Part shown: positions 34,496 to 44,783 of the stretch, piece by piece
Position numbering within the stretch: the first letter of the stretch is position 1
Layout of the letters: each line of letters opens with the position of its first letter
Assembly: GCA_027946365.1 (NCBI GenBank)
Contig: JAPEUQ010000011.1
Coordinates: forward strand, 868,001 to 932,000
Origin: Kalmusia sp. IMI 367209
Lineage: Eukaryota; Ascomycota; Dothideomycetes; Pleosporales; Didymosphaeriaceae
Length of the DNA: 64,000 bases
Direction: 5' to 3'
Translations under genes and position numbers: made by a program
The notes under the pieces: model-generated
What the model was told of the DNA's origin: nothing
The model's database searches: none
The model's input: the letters and a program-made list of their open reading frames with translations, nothing else

Positions 34496-36438
34496 TCAGT
34501 TGGCCCAAGGCCTAGCAGCCTCGAACGGCTCAGGGCCATCAGAACAGCTCGCACAGTACATCTGTTTTGCACAAGCCGCAATCTCCCAAGCCAGTGGCCT
34601 TTGCGAGGGCGACTTGTCAATCATTTGTGGAAGTATGTTGAACAAAGCCTCCAATCCAATAAAGTCTCCCATGGGCGTTAGTCCCATAGGCGTTATCCAC
34701 TGTGTTGCATGTATTCGTTTCTGCCTGAACCAGTGCTGGATTGCATCAATATTCGCCTGGTAGGAAGTATCGCTATCATCCTTGGTGCGAATGCTCTGTA
34801 ATCGATGCCGCTCATTCTGCCCATGTACCTGGCGCGATGCTAATGTAGCCGTCATTTCCATAAACACACATCCCAGGGAGAAAATGTCAGCACTTAATCC
34901 CCTCTTTTCTTGGAGCACCACTTCGGGAGCAGCGTAAGTGCGTGTGTAGGATGTGGGTGATTCGGTGTCAGCTTCGGCTGCTGTTTGGTACGCGCGGGCG
35001 ATGCCAAAATCCGCAAGATATACCTGACTCACATTAGCCAAGTCCACCTTGAAAGTTTACGCTCAAAGAGGTGCTACATCTAACACAGTGCATCTCTGAT
35101 GTTACGTACTTTCCAAGGGATGTTGAACGGCCCCTTAATCGAGGCGGGCCCCATAGTCCGAACTAAAATGTTCTTCGGTTTGATGTCCATATGCTTCACA
35201 TTCTCACTGTGGAGAAATCGTATCGTTCTGGCGAGGCAGCCGATGAAGGTGGCAGTAGCAAGCCGCCGCAAATCAACCATTTCCTCAGGATTGTTCTCTA
35301 GGTCCACTGTATCGTCCATGAATTCCTCAAGATTCCACTCAGCGGCCGGATAGAGAAGTATCGCGAGATCTCGTCTTAGGGTATACGTCCCTATGACTCT
35401 AACAATATGTGAATGCGACAGACGCTGAAGGTGCTCTACCTCTGTTATAGCATCTTCCTTGCTCAATCTTCTGTTGCACCGAACTATTTTGCGAGCTAGT
35501 CGAATCCGACGGCATCTAACACTTTCGACCAACGCGGTTGCGCTGTGACCTAATATCTTCTCGCTTTGAACGGGTATCTCGTTCGCTTCGTTAGCCGCAA
35601 ATTCAATATGTTGTCCCCGGCCTGACCAGTCAAGCTCGTCTTTTGGATCTAGTAAAATACCTCGCACGCGGAGATACTCCAACCAATCGCTACTAAAAAC
35701 TTGCGAGGGTGGCCCATGAGGTCGAACTCCATGCGTGTCAACCACTTTATCGAGTGCACTCTTGATGAACTGTTCAAAAATTTCCTTGTCATCCTGTTCT
35801 TCAAAGGGTGAGGTTTGGTGTATCTGATCGGTAATGCGCTCTGCGAGAGGATAGGACGGGTCAACGAACCCACGAATTGCAAAAGACTTCAGCTCTTTCC
35901 ATATGTACGATTTCAGTGGCTCCCAGTCTATCCCTAGCATGAGGTCGGCATGCGAGCGTGCTTCGGTGACGATCTGGTTTACCAGCTCCATCACGTTGAA
36001 GTGAACTGGTTTTGTTTCATCATTCGTCAATACAGAATGTGTTCGCGAACAGGGCTGATTGGTATCAGAATCAGGCGACCGGTCATCAGTGCTTGATACC
36101 GAACATGATACGGGCGCAGTCTTATAGCTCGAGAGAGCGGAACGAGCTGTTTCGTAGCTCAAAGGACTAGCAACACTCAATACACCCTTACCCAAAGACC
36201 GGCGCAACGGCGTAGGGTTGTTAGAAATGCCAAATTTGACCATACGCTGAGAAAGCCGAGAGGAATACATGCTGCCATCGGGAACGTCCTGGGATTTACT
36301 GTCATTACGGATGCCGAAATGTTCGTTCTCGAGGCTATTTCTTTCCTCTTTTTCCTGATCGTCATCAATGTCTCTGTCGGATCCCACGTCACCGACTGCA
36401 GCAAGAGAATCGCAAGATTCAGACTGGCCTAGGTTCAC
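34496..36438 (-). CDS. Serine/threonine protein kinase with long N-terminal region
   Basis: Two exons, 36438-35110 and 35047-34496, with a phase-0 intron of 62 nt, giving 626 residues. The first 150 residues are Ser/Asp/Glu-rich and disordered; a helical region follows. The kinase domain starts near residue 290 with a weak glycine loop (ILGHSATALVE). It has the ATP-anchoring lysine in RLARKIV, the helix-C glutamate in EVEHLQRLSH, the catalytic loop HMDIKPKNIL (HMD rather than HRD), LADFGIAR, the activation-loop end YAAPEVV and SADIFSLGCVFMEM. All catalytic residues (Lys, Asp, Asn and the DFG Asp) are present, so it should be active. This is a type common in filamentous fungi whose substrates are unknown. 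No operon-like relation to its neighbours is seen. Confidence 0.87.
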
Positions 36439-37665
36439 TGCATTGAGAGAGAGTTCGTCTGTCGGTCAACCAAAGCCTGGAGGTGACCGGTGGCGGCACA
36501 TGGAGTGGTACATACTTCACAGTGGATTCGTTTCGTTTCCACGGGCGTCGCAGTATGTCGAGATGCCTGAACAAACATGCTGTTGGCATATAAACGAATT
36601 TATAAGTCGTTACAGGTGGCACTACGGGTCAGGCTGAAACCGCGAAGGCAGGAAGCGTACCAGCTGTAAGTCCCGAGGTCCGTGCGAGATGTTGCGCATG
36701 CCTGGGGGCGGAGCATGCAAGTTGAGACAAGGATGTTTGACGACGAACAGCTCAGCAATGCGACCGGATATCTACAAAGGAGAAAGCGGGCTTTTCGGAG
36801 TTCTCACCACACCCAAGTCTAACGCTTAGAATCCCATGCTAGACGCGAGTTGAGGCGAGCCAGACACCCGTTAAAGAGCCCTACTCAGCTAATGTAGATA
36901 CTTCTGACGAGAGACAAGATAGATCCTTCTCTTTTGCCCACATCTTTGATAGTTAGGCGATGTTCTATCATGTAAACTCCTGTGATCCAATTCATACTTG
37001 GGATGCAACTGAGACCTCAGTATATAGAACATTGAGATCAGCGTATGGTGAATGTGAGCAAAAGCCTAGGCTATCTTTCAGCAGCTATAGGCAGACCGGT
37101 CGGGGAGTCAGGGTGTAGAAGACAGGATGAGTGTCAAACGCTGATTTCGCCAGCGGCAGCGCGCCAATATAGGAGGACATCATGAAGTATGTTGTGAGGT
37201 CAAGAAGATTTGCGGGTGCTCGAAGAAGGCGCAAGGGGAAAGGATCTGGCGCTAGCACCTACCAGGAACAGTGTGGTGACTTGATGCACGGTGCTTCACA
37301 CTAATCTTTCACTCTTCTCTGCCTCAAATCAATAAATATTAGCTTCATCTACATCGAATTTGTATCTCAGCATAGTCGATCGAAGCTTACGCCAGATGGC
37401 ATCCTCGGAGGTCATACGAGTCGAACGAATATTACATTCACACGTTAATGTAATTACTAAATTATATAGACTCCAGAACGCCGCATACAATTCATCTAGA
37501 AGAGTAACACGAAGCCCACCTACGATATCAAAATCGGTTCCACCGACCTGTGCTAGTATAGCATTGCAGTCTTCCTTTTATTTATCCAAATTGTGCGAAG
37601 TCCAATTTGAAAATCCATTATCCAGGGCGTCTGATGACAGTCTCTGAATCTAAGTCATACCCGGC
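36439..37665. other. Spacer between kinase and MFS genes
   Basis: About 1.2 kb without a recognisable gene; the half near 37300-37600 is AT-rich. Confidence 0.5.
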
Positions 37666-39318
37666 CTAGACATCTGTAGTATCAACAATCTCGGCCCTCC
37701 TCTCCCTCTCCCGCTGCATCGCAGTCGTCTTCTCGCTTGCCTTGCTTTCCTTCGCCTCTGCCAGCTCCGTCGCAAACCTGCTCTTGCTCCGGATTTGCGG
37801 TCCATAATAATAAAAGATCCACACGGGAATGCAAAACAATGCTGCGAGCGCAAAAAGTACGAGCTGCGAATTGCGAATCCCGAGAGAGTGGTACATCTTG
37901 CCAGTATACAGCGCACACATGCCAGCGAGGAAGTCGCGCGCGAAGCCGTTGCCGCCGGTTGCAGAGGCGGAGTACTCCCCATAAGACGCAACCATGTAGT
38001 CGATGGTGGCGTAGTAGATGCTGAAGTTAGCCATGCCTACTAGGACGCTGAAGACGATGACGCCGGCCCAGTGGAGTGGCGGGCCAGTTGTGACGAAGGC
38101 GCTACCTAGCAGACCTAACGGGAGTAAGACGACCTGGAAGAGGAGCCACCAGAGGCGGGTCTCGGGCTGCAGGACCTCGCCGTTGCGGCGGCGGTGCTCG
38201 TGGCGCGCGACAACAGGGAAGAAGGAGAAGTAGCCGAATATGTAGGAGCCTGCTAGTGGAATGAGCGCGAGGGATATCTGCGTCGGGGAGAAGTTCCATT
38301 GTGCGAAAACGTAGCCGTAGGATTCAAAGAAGGAGAAGATGAGGGCGTCAGCGAAGCCACTCAAGAGCGAGAGGAATAGGACGATGGGCTCGGTCAGAAG
38401 CATCCTGTAGGGTCGCCACATGGTGTTGCCAATTTCTTTGGGGTCGATTCGCTGATACCACTTCTTGCCGTAATTGAGCGCCTCGTTTGGCCCATACACA
38501 TCCTCCTCGCCCTTCTTACGCATGCGCTTGGCTTCCGCATCCAGCATCTTCGTTGATCTGGTTTCTTTCGCAACAGAGAAGTGAACACCCTGCGTGATCA
38601 CGCTGAAGATGAGTTGAATCCAGAAGTTCCAGCGCCAGGACAGATATTGTTGAACTGGGCCGCCACAAATGCCACCGATAACAGCACCAAGGCAGCTCCA
38701 TAGACTTGCCCACAGCACTGCGTGCTGCTGGCTCTCCGCATCAAACATATCCGCGACCATACCCATGGTCACACTTCCACCCGCGCTACTTAGCCCCCCA
38801 ATCACCCTCCCGGCAATAATGCCTCCAAAGCTAGGGCTAAGCGCGCAAATGAGGATACTCGCATTCACCCCCAAAAGACTGGCCTGCATAACGATCCACC
38901 GTCCCAGCTCCTCGGAGCATGGTGCCCACAGCTCACAGCCAAACGCATACGGCACGAGAAACGCCACCATACCTATACGCGCGTTGCTGATACCGAAGTA
39001 CTCATTAAGAGGCGTCACGGCGTTAGAGTATATGGCGGCATTAAAGTTCATGCTTGTTTGGCAGAGAGCGACCACAGTGAGAATCGTCCATTTTCTGCGG
39101 TCGGACCAGGCGAAGGCAGTCTTTTCAAAGTCGTCGGATTCGGTGAGGATGCGTTTGCCATTGAGGATGTTTGTGGCGGGTGCAGAGGAATGGAGATGAA
39201 TAGGCGTGAGGCCTGAGTCGGCGATTTTGATCTCGTCGGGAGGGTTGCGTTGAGATTGGGAGCTGGCTTGCGCAGGGAGGTTTAGCACCGAGGGTGCGGG
39301 TTGGGTGTTGTTAGACAT
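37666..39318 (-). CDS. MFS transporter, DHA1-type
   Basis: Single-exon 550-residue membrane protein of the major facilitator superfamily. It has a polar N-terminus of about 75 residues and then 12 predicted helices. Family signs are the loop NEYFGISNARIGMVAFLVPYA, the helix-4/5 signature RVIGGLSSAGGSVTMGMVAD and the following QQHAVLWASLWSCLGAVIG with SWRWNFWIQL. The central cytosolic loop is basic and the C-terminal tail is charged (ERERRAEIVDTT). Fungal DHA1-like members export drugs or metabolites or take up small solutes; the substrate cannot be read from the sequence. It stands alone, with no neighbouring biosynthetic genes. Confidence 0.92.
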   Translation of the reverse strand: MSNNTQPAPSVLNLPAQASSQSQRNPPDEIKIADSGLTPIHLHSSAPATNILNGKRILTESDDFEKTAFAWSDRRKWTILTVVALCQTSMNFNAAIYSNAVTPLNEYFGISNARIGMVAFLVPYAFGCELWAPCSEELGRWIVMQASLLGVNASILICALSPSFGGIIAGRVIGGLSSAGGSVTMGMVADMFDAESQQHAVLWASLWSCLGAVIGGICGGPVQQYLSWRWNFWIQLIFSVITQGVHFSVAKETRSTKMLDAEAKRMRKKGEEDVYGPNEALNYGKKWYQRIDPKEIGNTMWRPYRMLLTEPIVLFLSLLSGFADALIFSFFESYGYVFAQWNFSPTQISLALIPLAGSYIFGYFSFFPVVARHEHRRRNGEVLQPETRLWWLLFQVVLLPLGLLGSAFVTTGPPLHWAGVIVFSVLVGMANFSIYYATIDYMVASYGEYSASATGGNGFARDFLAGMCALYTGKMYHSLGIRNSQLVLFALAALFCIPVWIFYYYGPQIRSKSRFATELAEAKESKASEKTTAMQRERERRAEIVDTTDV

Positions 39319-40092
39319 GGTTAGTGATGGTATATTGTAGTGTTGATGTATTGTAGTCGTATAATGAAGCTCGGAAATGTGGGTAATAGCCGTCGTTTGC
39401 GTTCGTCACTTGTTGGCCAAGTAGCTCAGTGTTGGTGTGCAGGAGGATAGGCGGGTTTCCTCCAATTTTATACTCTAACACGTGAAATCTTGTTTCTCGT
39501 GCATTCTATTACCGTAAGAGACATCCCGAATCATCCAATTCGTGTCTTCTAAACTGTTGAGGGGACCAGTGTTTTCACCTTTGGTAGCCATGGTTGACCC
39601 CTCCTCGTGATGTGTGGTTCCGGGGGTTGACAGCTTGGCTTCCCCACAAACTCATCATCGTGGGAATAGTGATTAGCATGTAGCTTCTGAGATTGGGTAG
39701 TCAACTTAAACGATGAACAGATCAAATTCTTATTCACCGTCCGACCATTAGCATAACACCATTTGCATGACTGGCTAGCCACGGTGCTCAACGTATCTCG
39801 AGACAGCGGGAACGCGGCACATTCAAATCGACACTAACATTCTTAGACCGAGGTAGCAACCTTGAGCTATATTTGTAGAGTTCGGGGGTTGCAACGTATA
39901 TGAACTCAATATATATCAAGAACACATGGCATGTTCTTGGGGCGCATACCTCTCGGAGCAGAAATGAAGAACCTGAGTAAACCCAATATTTCATATTGAT
40001 GCTGTTTTTATGCGTTTGACCCTATCAGTACCTTACTCAAAGCATGAGTCATAACTCGCAGCTCTTCTAAAATGCGGGATGTTCCAAACAAC
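39319..40092. other. Spacer
   Basis: Promoter region of the MFS gene and 3' flank of HAUS6. No feature was recognised. Confidence 0.5.
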
Positions 40093-42491
40093 TTAACCAA
40101 ACATCCTGCCCTTCCGCTCCTTCAATGGGCTGTTCTCCCAAGGATGCTCGAATCCATCCTCATCCTCATCGTTGTCCACGTCCGCAAGGTCTACACCCGT
40201 GACACCCTCATCAAACGCATCCTCCTCACCACCATCTCCCGGTGTGCCAAACACCGGACTTGTCGCTATTCGTGGGCGACTCTTAAACACCCTATCATAA
40301 TCCACATCATCGCTGAATAGTTCCTCCTTTGGCGTATGCTCGCTCTGTGCTTCCTCAATCGCCTGAAAAGATTTGCGGTTGTGTGGCGTATCGAATTGGT
40401 TGACAGGGAAGGTGGACTGGCGCGTCGACTTGCGCTTTTCTTTAGAGGCAAGAGAGACACGCGGTTTGGAAGTCATGGCAGCCATGCTGAGGCGGGTGCG
40501 TTCAAGGAGGGATGCGCGGCGGTCCAATTGCGTCTGGTCTACGGTGGGAGGTTCAGGTAGCGGAGGGGATGGCAACGTTGGAGATTCGGTGATGGGTTCG
40601 AAGCTTGTAGTGCGCACCATAGACATACGCGTGCGTTCCATGAGGGAGAGACGCGGTTGTGGCTTCTTTATTGGCGAGGGTGTCGCATCACCAATAGTGG
40701 AGACGATCTGTGCAGCCAGGGCTTCTTCGGTGCTTCGCGACGGAGGTTCGAGAATGGGAGGCTCAGATGGAAAATAGGAGCTTGGCGGAGGTGGCGAGGA
40801 GAAAGGCGAAGGTAGCTCAACTGGGGGCGGAGGAGCCTTCGTGGACGAGGCAACAACTGGAAGAGGATCGGAGACATTATCAACATAGTCGAAACCGGTA
40901 AGATGTTCGGTGGGCGCCTCAGTAGCCGAGGAGTTTGCCACTGCGGTATGATGTGTAGACGCTTGTCCTACCAAAGTCGCCTCCGAATCGACTGGAGTTG
41001 CCATTGGGAGCTGGTCGACGCGAGCATTTCTTGTCCGCATTGCGTGCTCTGGATCGATATTAGACGATAGCACTGGTCTCACTATTTTTGGGGAATTGGT
41101 AGTTTTGGCTATCGAATGTGATCGGGACCTCCGTCGTTGAACAGGCGAGTGCGAAGCATGGCTGCCTCGAATGGGTGGCACGATCGAAGACTGATTATAC
41201 CTTTCTGAGGCTGCTTGTGATAAATCGTCATCCAACTCACGAACGATGTCCTGATATGCCGGGCGTAACTCATGCTGTTGTGTAGACTCGTTGGTGGGAA
41301 TCTTCGACCGAAGTTGGAGTTGTAGATGATCATCAAATCTGAATTCTTTAGCGGAAACTAGGACTTTCTTTGGTCCATTATCCGCCACGGTGCTCTCGGC
41401 TTGCATTTTCTCGTGATATTTCTTCCACTTCTCTAGCCTCGCCTTTTGTTCTTCGACTCTCAGCTGTAGGTTTTCTAGCAAGCCAGCTTCAGGAACAGCA
41501 TCTTCTAGTCTTCGGCCCTGTTCGACAATTCTCCACACCTTCGTGAATGAACTGTTCAGGAAAGCAGCCTCAGCTTGAACGTTGTCGCCATGTAGCATGA
41601 CGTCGATCCACCTCTGGTCGCCAATCCAGTTGTCTTTCAATTGTTCCTTGATCGCAAGTGCTTCTTTTTCTGAAATAGCGGGTTTGCTAGCTCGGGGTGT
41701 TCCGACAGCTTTTCGTATTCGGCGATTGATCTCGTCTGCTTTCGCATCGAGCATGTCTCCAAACTCAGCGAACCTCCTCCTTTTCTCTTCCTTTCTTCGT
41801 AATATGTTTGCGAGTGCCGCCTTATGTGCAATAGCAAGAGGCAATAGAGAAGCTTGTCCTTCGACTGACAGTGTACTCGAGATAGCCAGCGTCCGCGCAA
41901 CCGCTGTCCTTGTGGCATGTTTCGGTTGTGATGCTAGCACCTTCTTGAAGACAATAGAAGAGAACGATGCCAGGATCTCGTAGAATTTTTCACCCTTGCA
42001 CTCGTCCAACATAGTCTTTCGGAGCACAGTTTCTCGCCCCAAAATGCCATCTTTCTTTAGTGTATCCAGGGAGCGATGAAGGGCGATGCGTAGGTTGCGA
42101 GATTGGAGCGGTTCGAGGGGAGGAAAAAAGGGCTGGAGCTTCTATGAATTGAATTAGCGCTGGCTCGTACAGACAATCTATGAACACCCACTTGGCTCGT
42201 CTCGACCGGATCCCATATTTCAAACAGGCGGAAGAGAGACCATTCGACGGCTCCGATGCGTTGCTTCTGGTCGGCATTCTTGGCGGAGAATGTTTGCACG
42301 GTGATACCTGGCCAGTCAGGTCTCCGGTCCAAGTCGATCAGGCGTAGGTTTGTCACGAAGAGCTTGATGTCTGAAGGTGGCAGTGGATTGTTCATAGACG
42401 ACTTGGTGTTTGTTTTGATCGACAAGCTGCGGGTGAGCCCATTTGCGGGGTTCCCAGACGCGGTAGAAGTTTGCGAGGTGGTACGTGACAT
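40093..42491 (-). CDS. HAUS6: HAUS augmin-like complex subunit 6 N-terminal-domain protein
   Basis: Spindle protein of the augmin complex, which recruits gamma-tubulin for microtubule branching. Exons 42491-42192 and 42141-40093 are joined over a 50-nt intron, giving 782 residues. The HAUS6 N-terminal domain is clear: LRLIDLDRRPDWPGITVQTF, EWSLFRLFEIWDP, LQPFFPPLEPLQSRNLRIAL, then RETVLRKTMLDECKGEKFYE and FSSIVFKKVL. Residues about 180-330 are helical or coiled coil. The C-terminal half is disordered, with Ser/Pro-rich repeats containing RLSLMERTRMSM and RASLLERTRLSM, two similar basic segments that could be phosphorylation sites. The gene is divergent from the HD-domain gene at 42844. Confidence 0.88.
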
Positions 42492-42843
42492 GATTGGTAT
42501 ATATAACAGGCCATGCAGGCGATATAGCAAGATTGAAGCGCCACACGCAGCAGTTGCAGTTGTATAGACGCTTTGGTGTTGAGGCCAAACAATGCCGAGG
42601 CCCTATTCTACACTCAGCCTAGCGCGCAGTGCTTCCGTTATCGATCGGCGCCCACCGCCCACTCGGGCACCGCTATTTCCAATGTTCCCTTGGTTTGGTA
42701 CGGCAGCTATCGTCAAGTCTCTCGGAACCTCTAGTTTCGCAAAATCGTATCCTCTGCTGCTGAGCCGTTACGTTTCCTCCTCGCACCTCCACGCTCGCAT
42801 TCGCCCACCGCCCCACTTCCGGTTCCCTGTCCTCACAAAAGCT

Positions 42844-43786
42844 ATGACGACGTCACACACGGCCCCACTGACCAACGGCCACACCAACGCCGCCTCGCAC
42901 AAGACAGAAGAGAGGCCTAGCACCGCTGACGAGAGCACTCAGACCAATGGTTTCTCCGAACCCCATGCTGGTAAACTGGACAAAAAAGAGTTAGACGGCG
43001 AGAACCGCTGGTCAGTAGAGAGTGGTATGTCGTGAACGTGGAGCGCTGTCCGTATGCGACACCTTCTTCTCGTCTATACATTACTCAGCCATGTAACTAG
43101 CTAACAGTCCTCTAGTGTTATCTGAGATTACCACACGCTACACCGAAAGCACCAATTCACCCGTCCCCTTCTTCCACCTTCTCGAGCGCCTGAAGACGAC
43201 GAAGCGCGCAGGATGGCGGCGGTTCGGAATCGAGCACTGCGAGTCAATCTCTGATCACATGTATCGCATGAGCATCATCACGATGATGGCCCCTTCCTCC
43301 ATTTCCTCGAGACTGGACATCCTCAAGTGCTGCCGCATGGCGCTGATTCACGACATGGCTGAATCATTGGTCGGAGACATCACCCCTGTTGATAACGTGT
43401 CCAAGACGGAGAAGAGCAGGCGCGAGTCGGAAACAATGGATTACATTTGCACCAACCTACTGGGCAAGTTCAATGGCGGCATCAACGGGAAGGAGCTGCG
43501 CGCCATCTGGCAGGAGTACGAGGACAGTGAGACACTCGAGAGCCAGTTCGTGCACGATGTAGACAAGGTCGAGCTGATCTCACAGATGGTCGAGTACGAG
43601 CGCGAGTGGAAGGGAGAGAAAGATTTGGGTGAGTTCACGTGGGTGACAAAGAAGATCCAGTCGAAGGAAGTGAGGGCCTGGTCAGATCAGCTTCTCTGGG
43701 AGCGCCTAGAGATGTGGAAAGGTTTCGACAAAGAGCCTATCTGGGCAGAAGACACTAAGCCGCAGTCGAAACCTGTAGTCTCCTAG
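42844..43786 (+). CDS. HD-domain 5'-deoxynucleotidase, HDDC2 family
   Basis: Metal-dependent nucleotidase that removes phosphate from deoxynucleoside 5'-monophosphates (family knowledge; yeast YGK1/YBR242W and human HDDC2). Exons 42844-43024 and 43116-43786 give 283 residues. The intron is 91 nt with a GCTAAC branch site. Metal ligands are visible: the histidine of ESISDH (about residue 108), His-Asp in ALIHDMAE (139-140) and the Asp in HDVDKVEL (about 208-210). The frame is open further upstream to an ATG at 42592; those 84 extra residues are Arg/Ser-rich with almost no acidic residues and could be a mitochondrial presequence. I chose 42844 because family members start near there. The gene lies back to back with HAUS6. 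Confidence 0.9.
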
Positions 43787-44783
43787 GGGTGCACACCGCG
43801 AAGGGGAGGTCATCGATTCTGTTTGCATAGCCCGCATCGTGGTCACAGCACAACAGCGTGTGCTTTTTTGGCGTTCAAGAAGGTAATAGAACAGTGAGCC
43901 TTGCGACTCTTGATATCCCTAGCATCAATGATTCGGAGTATTCTTACAATGCCGTCCATGTCCATCTTCTCAAGTCCGCTCGTCTAGTCTCATATTTCGT
44001 CACTAAGCCCTCGCATCTTCGTCTTTCACTTCACCGACACGATTTATCAGCCGTCGCCGAAGTCCGTGTCATGGAAATACAGAATCGAAACAGTGCCCAG
44101 AAGGCCTTGAAATAACACCCTCCACAGTTTCCACAAATATTTCACACTTGTTTGAAACTGAGCGGTAAGTGGCTGGCTTTTTATTGCGTTCTTTGGGTAA
44201 AGACATGGGCTGATGAAGAGATGTCAGAAAACAATCTTAGAAGGGAGTCGGAGATTTAGTCCCTGCGATGATCGCTACGTAAACGATCTTCTGCGCCGCG
44301 CGCGGGCCGAGGCTTAGCCCGAAGAACGACACTGCTTGGCCCGACGTCCTCGTCGCCAATGTCCTCGTCCACATGCCGATATGATTCGTCTCTTTCTACA
44401 GAAGCAGGGATAAATGCGGATTTGAAAATACTCTGGCCTGACAAGTGTTGGTCTGTTTCGTCTAGGCGCACGCAACGCTCGCATTGGTCGTCAAGCGTAT
44501 GACGAACCAAAACATGATGGCTGTGGGCTTGGGCTGTTGGAAATTACGATTCTAGGCAGTGATGCGCGCATAATGTACGGACCAACGCCACGGTCCTGCA
44601 AGGTACTCGATGGTATTCCCCGAGAACGGTTCAGCCACGCGCGGTGCTGACTGGCACCAACAGAGACCTATCTTGGATCACACCATCCAATATGAGAAAT
44701 CCGTATAAGAGTACTAGAGTCCGCGCCGGCTCGAGCCCTTGCGTACGAAGATACCCTTTTCGTTTGGTAGAAGGACGTTGAAT
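43787..44783. other. Spacer before the TRI14-like gene
   Basis: A minus-strand frame at 44256-44510 contains an acidic stretch (DEDIGDEDVG) but starts only from a TTG, and no partner exon was found. It is left unannotated. The rest is non-coding. Confidence 0.4.

Noticed and set aside
44256..44510. Minus-strand 84-codon acidic frame
   Set aside because: Only a TTG start, no partner exon and no recognised family.
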